Below, piece after piece: positions 1 through 10,941 of a stretch of DNA of 64,000 nt (position 1 is its first letter; every line of letters starts with the position of its first letter). The position numbers and the translations under genes are program-made. Source of the DNA: Dreissena polymorpha (Eukaryota > Mollusca > Bivalvia > Myida > Dreissenidae); NCBI RefSeq assembly GCF_020536995.1, contig NC_068355.1, positions 5,626,711 to 5,690,710 of the forward strand. Direction: 5' to 3'. The notes under the pieces are model-generated. The model did not search any database and was not told the DNA's origin. It saw nothing but the letters and a program-made list of their open reading frames with translations.

Positions 1-54
1 GTATTTTGGGCCGGAGGCCTTTATGTACAAATAAAGAATTCTGTTCTGTTCTGT
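1..54 (+). mobile_element. 3' tail of a LINE or SINE
   Basis: The window opens on what looks like a retroposon 3' end: an AATAAA signal followed by short TTCTG repeats, a common tail microsatellite of non-LTR elements. The body lies outside the window, so the family cannot be named. Confidence 0.45.
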
Positions 55-60
55 AATCAC

Positions 61-493
61 CTAACAATTCGTCTAAATCTAAGTCGTCATCATCCCAGTG
101 AAAAAAAATCCGATTTTGAATAGTTGGACATGATGCACTGATGTCAAAATACGAAATGATCTGCGTAACACCGACCGTGATTTTCAAGAATCTCTAAATA
201 AGTTTAATTAATTGATAATTTAAGGTACATCGCCTTTCATATCATTATACATAATAACCTCTTTGATAATAAACAACAAACGAATGTTTTTCACACCCAT
301 TTTATTTGAAGTGTGCAAAGCCGAAAATATCAAGAGGGTCCGCTATATACGAGGTCTCATATAAAATTATCACCCTTTCAGTGTTATAAACAAGAGCTGA
401 AATCGTTAATTTAATAAGCTTTGATTGCGCATGCGTGAACATGGCGGGTTAAAATTTTAAAGGAGCAAAATTACATCGAAAAAGTTAAAAATT
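61..493. other. AT-rich DNA, no gene seen
   Basis: No convincing coding sequence. The part after about 420 probably belongs to the 5' untranslated region of the LINE whose ORF1 starts at 764, because the 22-bp duplication at 494-515 recurs directly before that ORF. Confidence 0.4.
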
Positions 494-515
494 TATGGAA
501 TAAAACGCGTGATGA

Positions 516-700
516 GGGTTTATTAGTTTATTAACGTCTCTTCAATACACATATTTGACAGCTATATACACATACAAGTTATTCATAGATTACAAGTGTA
601 TTGCCACTCAGTACAGAGTTATAAGAGACAGCTCTCTATCTAAAACATAGGTATTTAATACTTTATACATAGAGAAAAAGAAAAATAGAAAAATAAAAAA
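516..700 (+). mobile_element. Short retroposed insertion with 22-bp target duplication
   Basis: Positions 494-515 and 701-722 are identical over 22 bases (starting TATGGAATAAAACGCG). They flank an insert whose right end is A-rich with several AAATA runs. A long perfect duplication plus an A-rich 3' end is the signature of LINE-machinery retroposition on the plus strand. The insert has no recognisable coding sequence; it could be a 5'-truncated LINE tail or a SINE. The perfect duplication implies a recent insertion into the older LINE leader. Confidence 0.7.
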
Positions 701-763
701 TATGGAATAAAACGCGTGATGATGAATGAAATGTGTTTTAAGTGAACATTTGGATGATTACCT

Positions 764-1743
764 ATGACCAGAAAACGCAAACCCTCCAAAGAATCGCCGG
801 TTAACGGTCAAGCAAGTTCAAAACAAAATACGAACAAACGAAACAAAGGGAAAAAAATGGCGCAAAATACTCAAGCATCACCGTGACTAATCTAAGCGGA
901 CAAACACAGGCGAGCCAGGCAGGTCAGTTCTATGGCAGCCCACAACTAAAGCAGATACCATACTCATACATGATGAACACGCCAATTTTTTATGGACAGG
1001 GGTTTATACCTCCGGCACCGCCATCTCCGTCGCCAAGCTCGGACATCTTATCATCAATTTTGGAAAGGCTAAACTCTGTTGACAAAAAAATCACAACTTG
1101 ACCAAATTCATCAAACAGTATCGGGAATAGTTTCAAGAATAGACAAAATAGAACAAAGGATGAATAATTTTGAAACCCGAATAAAGGAGTTGGAAAAAGC
1201 GTGTGATTTCAGTGGGAACATGATAGAGAACTTAACAAAAAAACAGAGTGAATTTGACTCAACACTAAAATCCACGAGCAACTTGCAAAGCCGCGAGGAT
1301 TCAGTGATCCTGCAAGAACATAAATTACAGGCCGAAATAACTGACCTCAAGTGCAGGAGTATGCGGGAAAATCTGTTATTTTTCAAGATACCTGAGGAGA
1401 AAGAAGAACAATGTGATAAAAAAATCCTGGAATTTATTGAGAAAAAGCTTCACGTGCAAAACGCCCAAACCGAGATAAAGTTGCACATGGCAATAGAATA
1501 GGCCGATACCAGCCGAATAAAGTACGCCCCATTGTTGCGAAATTGGCATATTACCCCGACAAGGAGAGGGTCCGCAAGGAGTCAAAACAACTAAAAGGTA
1601 CCCCATTTGGAATATCCGAGCAGTACCCACGGGAAGTTATGCAGGTCCGACGGAGGCTGATACCCATCATGAAAAAGGCACGATCCGAGGAAAAGGAGGC
1701 GTATCTTAAAATTGACCAACTGTATATCGACAAGCAAGTGTAA
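764..1743 (+). pseudogene. LINE ORF1 (L1-like RNA-binding protein), decayed
   Basis: The start at 764 gives a basic N-terminus (MTRKRKPSKESP...NKRNKGKK), then a Gln/Pro-rich stretch, a coiled coil (about 1080-1340), an RRM-like stretch containing RSMRENLLFFKIPEE, and a C-terminal domain with KGTPFGISEQYPREV and RRRLIPIMKKARSE. This order matches the trimeric L1-type ORF1 protein (Transposase_22), a nucleic-acid chaperone that coats LINE RNA. At least three breaks are visible: a frameshift near 880, one near 1085, and a TAG at about 1499 in the linker before the C-terminal domain. The endonuclease reading frame follows within about 30 bases of the ORF1 stop at 1741, as expected for a two-ORF LINE. 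Confidence 0.85.
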
Positions 1744-2215
1744 AAGGAATAGGACGTTAGTGAGGATGTCATTAAATGTGTCACATGGAATGTGGAAGGA
1801 CTAACTACGTTTAAATACTCTGATAGTGAGTTTTCATCTTTTCTTTACAACCACGATATTATGTCTTACTGAAACTTGGAAAAATAAAGACTCTACCATA
1901 TATATAAAAGGCTATAGCAAACCTATTCACTCGTACAGACGACTGCAACACCGTAGAGCGAAGCGCTCGAGTGGTGGCATTGTAATTTACATTAAAGACT
2001 CCATTCGTAAAGTTGTTACATTAGTAAACAAGAGCACCGCCTTGCGAGTTCAGACCGCTCATCTATTTTCTTTTTAAAGGTGAAGGGACTCTCAATTTCA
2101 ATCACAAAGAAGGGAGGGGTGGAGTGAAGAGGGGTGTATAGTGTGGGGGTGTGGACATTTATTACATAACTTCCAAAAATGCGGAAAAAATGCAAAAAAA
2201 TAAAATAAAAAAATT

Positions 2216-2445
2216 GGGGGGTGGGGGTGGGTGGGTGGGGGGAGGGGATTCTTGGGTGCGATGGTTGGACGGTATTTCAAAAATAAAGTAATAAAAATAA
2301 ATATCTGTGTTTTTTAACCGTTTCAAAAAAAAATTGGGGGTGGGGTGGGGTGGGGTGGGGTGGGGGTATAGTGTGAGGGTGTGGTGGTCATTTGTGAGAT
2401 GATCTTAAAAAAAATTAGGTGGGGATTCGGGGGGGGGGGTGCACG
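2216..2445 (+). repeat. G-rich tracts, (GGGGT)n and GGGTGGG type
   Basis: Three G-rich stretches (2216-2247, 2336-2368, 2427-2441) include six tandem GGGGT units. They could form G-quadruplexes on the plus strand. They lie within the CAAGAG element. Confidence 0.85.
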
Positions 2446-2599
2446 GGGAATGGTTTGGGTGGAGTCTATTGTGGTATGTCAGGTAAGAGTAGTTTTGTCA
2501 ATGTATCAATCAAATCTAATCATAAATAAAGAAGTTATGGCAATTTGGCAAAATTTAATAATTTGACTTTGAGAGTCAAGGTCATTCAAAGGTCAAGGT

Positions 2600-3400
2600 A
2601 AAATTCAACTTGCCAGGTACAGTAACCTCATGATAGCATGAAAGTATTTGAAGTTTGAAAGCAATAGCATTGATACTTTAGAAGTAAATTGGATCGAAAC
2701 ACAAAATTTAACCATATATTAAAAGTTACTAAGTAAAAAAAGGGCCATAATTCCGTAAAAATGACAACCAGAGTTATGCAACTTGTCCTTTAACTATACC
2801 CTTATGATAGTTTGCGATTGTTCCAAGTATGAAAGCAATATCTATGATACTTAAGGTGTAAAGTGGACCAAAACACAAAACTTAACACAATTTTCAATTT
2901 TTCTAAGTATACAGGGCCCATAATTCCGTCCAAATGCCAGTCAGAGTTACATAACTTTGCCTGCACAGTCCCCTTATGATAGTTAATAAGTGTTGCAAGT
3001 ATGAAAGCAATAGCTTTGATACTGTAGGAATAAAGTGGACCTAAACACAAAACTTTACAAAATTTTCAATTTTCGAAATATAAAAAGGGCGCATAATTCT
3101 GTCAAAATGCCAGTCAGAGTTACATAACTTTGCCTTCACAGTCCCCTTATGATAGTAAGTGTTGCAAGTATGAAAGCAATAGCTTTGATACTAAAGGAAT
3201 AAAATGGATCTTAGCACAAAACTTAACCAAATTTTTCAATTTTCTAAGTATAAAAAGGGCACATTATTCTGTCAAAATGCACGCCAGAGTTATCTAACTT
3301 TGCCTTTCTAGCCCCCTCATGATAGTAAGTAAGTGTACCAAGTTTGAATGCAATAGCATTGATACTTTCTGAGACAAGTGGACCTAAACGCAAAGCTTAA
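2600..3400. repeat. ~172-bp tandem array, about 4-5 degenerate copies
   Basis: The block CCCCTTATGATAGT recurs near 2796, 2969, 3142 and 3312. Each copy also holds ATGAAAGCAATAGC, an AGTGGACC-type block and CAGAGTTAYMTAACTTTGCC. It is the internal array of the CAAGAG element; a reversed fragment of the same array sits at 34212-34500. Confidence 0.8.
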
Positions 3401-4039
3401 CCGGATGCCGACGTCAACGCCCACGCCAAGGTTATGACAATAGCTTTCTTTTTTTAAAAATAGATGAGCTAAAAATGACATCGATTGAATTGTTTGGCTT
3501 AAATTAGATAAATTGTTGTTTAGTATTGAATCAGATGTATATTTATGTGTTGTATATATTGCACCTAAAAATTCCCCTGCTCATTCTTTGTATACTTATG
3601 ATATTTTTCAAACTATTGAATTTGATATAGATTTTTATCAAACCAAAGGAATGGTATTTTTAACTGGAGACACAAACTCGCGAACGAGAAATAAAGCCGA
3701 TTACATCGAAAATGATAGCGAAACCGATTTTGATATTGTCCCAGATACTGAAACCCTAGTCTCACGCTCAACCTGTGACCTAATTACGAATCGATTTGGA
3801 TACTACCTGTTAGATATATGTAAAGCGATTAATATTCGCATCGTGAACGGACGTTTATATAACGATCAAAATATAGGTAAAATAACCCGCTATACACATC
3901 TATTCCTGCCGATATTGTTAATTTTAGTCTTTAAACAACACTTCTTTTTACACACTTTATACTTACTTACATAAAAGTATTGATCTACTCACCGAAGTTG
4001 TATAATAACCACGTCCATGTTTATTTTCGTAATGTTTAA

Positions 4040-4545
4040 AGAGGCCTTTTCACAGATTTTGGCATATTTTGAAGTTTGTACTTTAATGCTTTATATTGAT
4101 AAATTGGATCTTAAAAGCTCCAGTAAAAAAATCAAGAATAAAATATATAAAAAAAGGAAAAAAAAGTAGCCGGTACCAGGGCTCGAACCAGTGACCCCCG
4201 GAGTCCTGGAGTTAGTCTGAAGTAAAAACGCATTAGCCCTCTCGGCTATTCCGCCGGGTTCACACAACAATAGTATTTTATACTTTATATAAGCAATCTT
4301 CGTAGTTTCATAAATTTAAACGACAACAACAGAACTTTCCAAATTATTCAATCGTTTCGCGTTGCAACGCTTTATAATTTTTAGGTTTTCAAATCGTCAA
4401 AAGATGCGTATAATGGCTCTATTAGTCTTTGGTAAATGTTCAGTAATACTGTTTCCTCACAAATATTATAACTAAAACGAAAATTTGCGAATCTGAAACA
4501 ACCTTTTTCAATTTTGTCAATTTACCAAACCGTGAAAAGATCCCT
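4040..4545. mobile_element. TTAA-flanked TIR element with internal tRNA-like module, copy 1
   Basis: The ends read AGAGGCCTTTTCACAGATTT on the left and GTGAAAAGATCCCT on the right, with TTAA at 4036-4039 and 4546-4549. Two more copies lie at 57976-58470 and 60304-60764 in the same orientation. All three carry a tRNA-like segment left of centre and shared body blocks (ATTCAATCGTTTCGCGT, TTTCCTCACAAATAT). There is no transposase, so it was probably moved by a TTAA-specific transposase (piggyBac- or Kolobok-type); that source is inference. Confidence 0.85.
4166..4258 (-). tRNA. tRNA-like module (Leu/Ser-type A box), pseudo-tRNA
   Basis: On the minus strand there is an A box (TAGCCGAGAGGGCTAA) and a B box (TGGTTCGAGCC) about 55 bases apart. 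The long variable region and GCCGAG D-arm suggest a Leu/Ser-class tRNA origin. The acceptor ends do not pair well, so this is a tRNA relic within a mobile element, not a functional tRNA. Confidence 0.6.
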
Positions 4546-4549
4546 TTAA

Positions 4550-5035
4550 TTTGCTTCCATGACGAGTTAAAATTCTAGACAAATTTCTTCATCGCCATCC
4601 ATCTTTTCCATTTTAAAGCACTTGATGTAAGCAGGCAATTCTTTGTGGATAGAGACAGTCTTTGATCGACTGACAAAGTAATGACTAAACCATCAAAGAA
4701 ATAACCATTTTAATTCGACATCGATTTCCTTCGAAAAGTTAAAGAACAATTCACTGACACTTTCTTAAATTTAATCCATCAATTGTTCAACAAAACATCG
4801 CGTTATTCGAGTACATTCGACATTTTAACTAAATCGAAAATGCAGTCTCACCAGTTTCATTCCAGTTTTATATCCAAACACTGTGTTTTTCACATTCATA
4901 ATATTATAATAATCCATCGTAAACACACACGCTCGTAAACTCGTTAAACGACTAAGCGTACCCAATGACCTAAATGACGCAATCAGGGGTGAAAGGCCAA
5001 CAAAAAACTAGTCCCTACGCAATGTTCTTAAAATA
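4550..5035. other. Unassigned AT-rich DNA
   Basis: No coding sequence or repeat was recognised. It should lie within the interrupted LINE, but I could not align it to LINE protein. Confidence 0.4.
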
Positions 5036-5039
5036 AGTG

Positions 5040-6945
5040 TGGACGAAACCTGATCTATCTATCTCTGTATACTGCCAACCGCTCTTTCGAGTATTATAGG
5101 CAGGGAAAAGGTGCACGTCAGGAACATTAGTGAGTGTGAAAGGTAAAAAAGACCCAGCAAAGGATATTGTTGGGTAGTGAGACTAAAAGCTTGAAATCTC
5201 CAGGAGAATGGAGAGAAGTCAAGTGGTTAAAAGAGTTTAGTGAAGGTGAAAGATAAAAGTGAGGGTTAAAAACATCATTTAACAGACTAGTACCGCACAT
5301 TTACCACTGCCCACTTGAACTTTTCAAGATCGGATAGGGTAGCGATATCAGCTGAGAGCTTGTCCCATAGTGTGATGCTGTGTGGGAAAAAGGAGTAATA
5401 GTGGTAGAGTGATCCTGTCTGTATCTTTTGTAGATACAGTGGGTGCATGTGTCTAGTGAAGCGGATTGGTGCTTTTATATATTGTGGGAGAGATATGGCA
5501 ACAAGGTTGTGATAGATTTTGTAGAACATGATGAGTTTGCTGTCATTTCTACGATCTGCGAGCGATCTCCAGCCTAGATCTTGTACCATGGCCGAGACAC
5601 TGGAAAAGGGAGAGTAATCTCGCTGCACCCAGCGTGCAGCCCGGTTCTGCACTCTTTCCACTTTATTGATGGCAGTTTTGGTCCATGGGCTCCAGACAGT
5701 GGAAGCGTATTCAACTTGTGGTCGGACCAGAGACTTGTATGCGAGTTCTCGTACCTTTTTATTATGTGTTGTGATGATCCTTTTAATGAAGCCTAGTGAT
5801 TTTTTTGCATTGTTGGTGATTCTGTCAATGTGTGTATTATAGCTAAGGTCAGAAGAGAGATCGAGTCCAAGATATTTAGCATCAGAGACGGACTCAAGAG
5901 CTTGGCCAAGGAGAAAGTAACCGTGTTCAATGACGTTGCGGTTCCTTGTGATGTGTAGGACCTGGCATTTGGATGGGTTAAATTCCATGTCCCACTCTTG
6001 TTCCCATTCCTGAAGCTTGTCTAGGTCTTGTTGCAGAGATGCACAATCTGAGAGAGAGTTTACAGTGAGGTAAATAGCCGTATCGTCTGCAAAAAGGCGA
6101 ACGTTGGATTTAGTGACGGAAGAAGGGAGTTGGTTTATATATATAAGAAAGAGAAGTGGTCCAAGGACAGAGCCTTGGGGGACACCAGAGGTTACTGGGA
6201 CTTCTGTGGAGCACTCACCATCCAATACAACTGTCTGACTTCTGCCAAAGAGGAAGGAACGGGTCCAGCCTAGAACCTGAGAGGATACGCCATATTCTTG
6301 GAGGAGATAGAGGAGTTTCAGATGGTTTACCTTGTCAAAGGCCTTACTGAAGTCAAGAAGGATGAGATCAGTTTGGCGGCCTGTTGCTAGGTTGTTGACA
6401 AGCTGGTCTGTTAACTCAATCAGTTGTGTCTCACAAGAGCGTCGGTCTCGAAAGCCATGCTGAAGTTCATACAGAATGTTGTGGGTGTTGAAGTGCTTGG
6501 AAAGATGAGAAGCAACTACATGTTCCAGGATTTTACAAAGGATACAGGTCAGAGAAATAGGACGATAGTTTGCTGGGTCACTGGTGTCTCCTTTCTTATA
6601 GACAGGTCATACATTTGCCTTGGCCCATTCACGTGGGATCTCACCAGTTGACAGGGATTTATGGAAAAGAATGTTGATAAAGTCAGAAAGTTCATGTCGC
6701 AGTTCCTTTAGTACCACTGGTCTAATCTGATCTGGGCCTGCCGCTTTGTCTACCTTGAGGTTGCCTAGGAGTTTGAGGATGCCCACTTTACTGATGGAGA
6801 TGTCCTCCATCTGGGGATAGCAGAGGAACTGACGAGGTATCCATCTGCGTAGCTTCTGCAAGCAGGACTGCTTCAGAGATAGGGGAGTGGTACCTGAGAA
6901 TACAGACTGAAACTGTCTATTCAAAATGTTTGCCTTTTCTTTGTT
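5040..6945 (-). mobile_element. 5'-truncated CR1/Jockey-type LINE, reversed inside the older LINE
   Basis: This copy holds most of a reverse transcriptase and a 3' untranslated region. Reading on the minus strand, the RT runs from about 6924 to 5287 and the 3' region ends in GATA-type repeats near 5055, a plausible tail microsatellite. The 5' truncation is at about 6945. The older plus-strand LINE is present on both sides, so this copy inserted later. Confidence 0.85.
5287..6924 (-). pseudogene. Reverse transcriptase of CR1/Jockey-type LINE, one stop codon
   Basis: The frame reads ILNRQFQSVFSG, then AAGPDQIRPVVLKEL (RT finger), PVYKKGDTSDPANYRPISL, GFRDRRSCETQLIEL, LLDFSKAFDKVNH (catalytic motif A), GVPQGSVLGPLLFLIYINQL (motif B) and the catalytic FADD box in RLFADDTAIYL. 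It continues through a thumb and connection region (KYLGLDLSSDLSYN, ALESVSDA upstream) to WDKLSADIATLSDLEKFKW and a natural stop. A single TGA at about 6607, directly after REWAKANV, breaks an otherwise open frame of roughly 545 residues. N-terminal endonuclease and any ORF1 are absent. This is the youngest-looking LINE copy in the window. Confidence 0.9.
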
Positions 6946-8195
6946 TTCGGATCTAAAAATAACCGTGGAGAAAGCCTTATTTTTTCTTTATGAGTCGTAT
7001 TTGTTCTATAAAATCATTTTGCTGTGGGATAAAACGCTGTTTCAACTAGTAATACTAATCCGATTGTTTATTTTAAATGGAAACCCGAGAAAAAAATGCG
7101 ACTTTCTTCGTGATGTTTTGTGCGATGTACATAATCTGGAACAAATGTTATTATCACAGATTGATTCAAATTCTGATCCGGATATGCTAGTGGGAGAATT
7201 TTCGAACTTCTTAAAATCTAAAGGAGAACATTATTTTAAGCGCATAATAAAACTTGAAAGTAAAGGGTTTATAGATTCTGATAAAAATAAACAAAAGTGG
7301 TTTAACGAAGAATGTAAAACCAAACAATCTCTATGTACAAGAGCTATATACGAATATAATCTAAATAAAAACGGGCGTACTCGAGAACAAATGATTGCAT
7401 CGAAAAACGATTATAAGTATACATGAAGGAAAACAAAATTAATATACAACACTGATCAAAGCAATCATATGAACACTATGAGAATGAAATCACCCCGTGA
7501 GTTTTGGAAATTATTTAAACGTAAAAATACATCACAAAACTCAGATACGATATGGTTAATCGACTTTCACGATTATTTTAGTAAATTAGCGGACGAAGGT
7601 GACGTAAATATCAATTCGTTTGACGCCGATACTTTCTTACATGATTTTGAAAATAGGCTAAATACAGAACCCTCATACCCCGTACTCCACAATCCTATAT
7701 CGAAAGAAGAAATTATAAGGGCAACAAAACGATTGAAAAACAATAAAGCTCACTCGAGTGACAATATTATCTATGAATATTTTACTGAAACAATCCATGT
7801 CATCGTCAGGCAGTTAGAGTTATTGTTTAACTACATACTTGATAAAAAGCGTTTTCCCCGCAGCTGGGCATCCGGAATTATAATACCAATTTATAAACGT
7901 GGAGACATATCAGACCCCAATAACTATCGGGGAATAACTTTAATAAGTTGTTTTGCGAAATTGTTTACAAGCATATTAAATGAAAGCGGGTATATACGAT
8001 TTTTTATATTTGTTTAATTGTAATATATTGATAAAATATGTTACAATAGCACAAAACAGGCAAGAAAAATTATATATTTAAGCCGAATTTCATAAAATGC
8101 AGCAAAGACAATTTAGCGCCCCGAGCCGATAGTGACGTACATATTTTCCTACAATAACCGAAGCATTCGTCTTTGTATTATAAACCGTTAAACTA

Positions 8196-8950
8196 CGAGG
8201 GGTGTTCCAGAAGTTCGAGGATTTTCGCTATAACTTATTAGTTTGCTGGTAAAAGTCACTGAAATTTACATAGTATACAAACCAATTATCACGGACTTTA
8301 TGTATAAGCTACAAATGCATGAATTACATAAAGCGCGTTTGAAAGGCGTTGCCATAGAGACCTCAGTAACGACATGCGGCGCACGCGTGTATTTTATTAT
8401 AAGTATGAGCGTTACGCGAATTTAAATTTTGTTTAAATGTCGTTGATAAACAGAATTTACGGCAAATTTCACGTTACAGCGCCTAAGTCCTCCTTACAGC
8501 CCGGATTTGGCCCCTATGGACTTCCGCGTCTGTCCGGAAGTTAAATCACAGTTGCGCGGTATTCGCTTTGCAAGTAAACAGGAACTTACAGTTGCAGCAA
8601 AGCGAATCGTGTTGTCTTTTGACGCTGACTGGTATAGAGACACTTTTGACAAGTGGATTTCCCGACACATAAAGTGCATTCGCGTTGGAGGTGATTATGT
8701 GGAAAAGATTTGACAGTTGTTAACTTCATAACGTCATTGACGTTGAACAGAAACGTTACACGTGCGTCGGTGTGCGCATTGTGCACATGTTTAAATCTCT
8801 GATATATATTTATTGTTTTATGTATTTCCATAATATTTGGAGAGTAGATTTGGAAAGGGCGAAATATTCTTAACATGCTATTTGTTTGTCCATTTATGTT
8901 ACCAAATGAAAGTTATAGCGAAAATCCACAAACTTCTGGAACACCCCTCG
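8196..8950 (+). mobile_element. Internally deleted mariner/Tc1 transposon
   Basis: A perfect TA target duplication (8194-8195, 8951-8952) flanks inverted ends starting CGAGGGGTGTTCCAGAAGTT on the left; the right end is the complement (CTTCTGGAACACCCCTCG). At 755 bp it is well short of the usual ~1.2-1.3 kb, so the 5' and middle part of the transposase gene is gone. It is nested in the TIR element at 7985-9170. Confidence 0.92.
8474..8713 (+). pseudogene. Mariner transposase, C-terminal remnant
   Basis: The frame reads LSPPYSPDLAPMDFRVCPEV, then FASKQELTVAAKRI, DADWYRDTFDKWISRH and a natural end in GGDYVEKI. SPDLAP carries the third catalytic aspartate of the DD(34-37)D triad. The first two aspartates and the helix-turn-helix domains are missing, so the copy is inactive. 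The surviving part has no stop codon. Confidence 0.92.
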
Positions 8951-9599
8951 TACGTTTAGATGCACATCGTACATGTATGGTATACATGCTGGCGAATTCG
9001 GCTGTACAGCCGTTTTCAATTTCAGAATTAAATATCTGGCTTATTTCGCATTTTTCGACACATGTTCTTCTTAACTTTTACTTTAATTTATATTGAAATA
9101 TAATTATTATAAGTTTTTTACACAGTTTATATAAATTCATAAATATTTGACAAAATCGTATATACCCGCTTTAAACAATGGGCAGAAACAAATGACATTC
9201 TAACGGATGCACAATTCGGCTTTAAACCAAACTGTAGCACGGTCGATGCAATATTTATTCTTAATGCCCTTATAGAAAAACAGTTTCAGAATAAAGATAA
9301 ACTATATTGTTGCTATATTGATTACCGGAAGGCATATGACGTCATCAATCGTGGTCAATTATGGAGTAAGATGATTAATGTGGGCATCGACGGTAACCTC
9401 TTAACACTTATTCGATCCATGTACGATGAAGTTAAATTACAGGTTGAACACATGGGTAGCTTATCAGACTTTCTTAGTAGTAACGTCGACCTATTTCAGG
9501 GGGAGATAATTCCAACATATGGAGAAGATCGCTTTGAGAACAATATTTCAAAAAGCATACATGCAAGATAATTCTGGAACTTTTTCTAAGCATTTAACC

Positions 9600-10440
9600 A
9601 ATCTATTTTAAACTTTAATACAATATGTTCTTATCTTAGAGGTTTCTTCAATCAACTACTTTGGCTGCCTATATTTATTTTTGTCCTTGTACCGATTACT
9701 GGATGATATTCTATTAACAATGTAGAATCATAGAAATTGGCTTTTAAAATGTGGCATACATTTATCCTAATTTGTTTCGTACTATCAAATATCATCATAT
9801 AAGCATGATAGTATGTTGTTTAAAGGAAGCATTTTCGGGCTGCAGTCTAAACATATGCATCGATTTAACAAACAACGACATAACATACACATTTACATAA
9901 GTATGCAATATTACACTCTATCCTGCATTAAATGGTTTCTCTATATCGGCCTCTTCGGATATGTTTACAAATTTAGTTCAATTTTATTATTACGAAAAAC
10001 AAGTAAAATAACTAATCGCAGAAACCTTTAAATACGAAAATATAATACAGTTTAATTATTTAACATGTATGAGTTATATATCTATCACAGATGGTATTTT
10101 AACATCTATGGAATTAACATTAAGAGTGCCATAGATATATATGTCTTACCGAAAAGAAAATGTAAAACTGATATCATAGGCAACTGCTATCACTAACATC
10201 TGTACTTAACAATTTATATCCACTTTTCACATATTTGTCTTACCGAAAGAAACATGTAAGACAAATATTGTGGAAACTAGACTTATAATGACACGTTATA
10301 ATACATTAATTGTAAGATCGTGAACAACATTATGATTTAACGAGTAAGACAGACATTATATATGTTTTTGTCATATCTATTCATACGATAGAACGCTTAT
10401 ATGTTGTGATATTAACATAAACAGCAGAATTAATTTTGCT
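9600..10440. other. AT-rich DNA, no gene seen
   Basis: No coding sequence recognised. A loose repeat of TGTCTTACCGAAA occurs at 10142 and 10236. Confidence 0.4.
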
Positions 10441-10449
10441 TTAACAATT

Positions 10450-10735
10450 TCAGATTAGTTCACTACAATACTTTAAAGTTGTACAGAGCAACGCTATTAT
10501 AGCCTGGTAAATATAATAATACTAAGGGTATTAAGGCAACATGTCTTATCTATTAATCGTAATAGAAAAATGGATGTAAATGTTATAATGTAATCGTATT
10601 TCACTACAATACATTACAGTTGTAAATAGCAACGCTATCATAGTCTGGTAAACTTAACAATGAAAACGGCATAAAGGCCTCATATCATATTTATTATCCG
10701 TATTACAAAATGTATGTAACAGTAACCAACAATTA
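10450..10735. repeat. Tandem duplication, ~148 bp, two diverged copies
   Basis: TTCACTACAATACWTTAMAG and AGCAACGCTATYATAG recur at about 10458 and 10602 with matching order of the flanking blocks (GGTAAA, GGCAACATGTC/GGCCTCATATC). The two copies have diverged. Confidence 0.65.
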
Positions 10736-10941
10736 TGTAAAAATTGTTTGCGTATGGTTTCTGTAATATACCAATGAACATACATAGTACATCAGACATA
10801 TTAACAGTTTCAGCAGAAACACATTAAAAACATGAAATATATACAATTCAAGTACAAAGAAACACATAGAAAGTATGTGTTTACAGTATCACACGAACAC
10901 ATTGTGCATCAATTTTACCATGTCAATTTCTATACATTACC

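Larger units (their letters stand above)
2029..3469. mobile_element. CAAGAG-type non-autonomous element with TAAA target duplication
   Basis: The insert interrupts the LINE endonuclease frame. TAAA at 2025-2028 and 3470-3473 flank it, and removing one copy restores the LINE frame (VKNDID). The left end reads CAAGAGCACCGCC and the right end ATAGATGAGC. GCTCATCTATTTT begins 27 bases inside the left end and its reverse complement forms the right end, so the inverted repeat is asymmetric. Inside are G-rich tracts and a ~172-bp tandem array. There is no coding sequence. I know related sequences from bivalve genomes, but the superfamily is not settled. Confidence 0.75.
1770..4010 (+). pseudogene. 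LINE ORF2 APE endonuclease domain, split by an insertion
   Basis: The domain begins at CVTWNVEGLT (about 1778) and continues as ILCLTETWKNKD and RAKRSSGGIVIYIKDS up to about 2028. After the inserted element (2029-3469) it resumes in the same sense with IVWLKLDKLLFS, DVYLCVVYIAPKN and the catalytic-type motif GDTNSRT near 3665. A frameshift lies near 1850, a stop (TGA) near 3483, and homology ends soon after GKITRYT (about 3895). The APE-type endonuclease nicks target DNA for target-primed reverse transcription. The matching RT part lies at 6950-9600. Confidence 0.85.
7985..9170. mobile_element. TIR element (GGGTATATACG ends) carrying a nested mariner
   Basis: The termini are a near-perfect 19-bp inverted repeat starting AGCGGGTATATACGATTT at 7985 and mirrored at 9170. 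It sits inside the RT frame between ILNE and FKQW. The target duplication is short or ambiguous; GC on each side fits if the ends start at GGGTATATACG. Subtracting the mariner leaves a native length of about 430 bp with no coding sequence, so it is non-autonomous. Confidence 0.85.
6950..9600 (+). pseudogene. LINE RT linker and N-terminal RT domain, split by an insertion
   Basis: This continues the LINE of 764-4010. The segment shows the endonuclease-RT linker (LRDVLCDVHNLEQML, KQKWFNEECKTKQSLCTRAI), then SPREFWKLFKRKN and the RT start: ISKEEIIRATKRLKNNKAHS, PNNYRGITLISCFAKLFTSI. It breaks at about 7984 and resumes at 9171 with FKQWAETNDILTDAQFGFKP, CCYIDYRKAYDVI (motif A) and a degraded LFQGE motif B near 9490. 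The FADD box was not found, and homology fades by about 9600. Frame breaks occur near 7060, 7425 and 9510. Confidence 0.85.

Noticed and set aside
1111-1784. Minus-strand open frames of 77-91 codons opposite LINE ORF1
   Set aside because: Shadows of the plus-strand ORF1 coding region.
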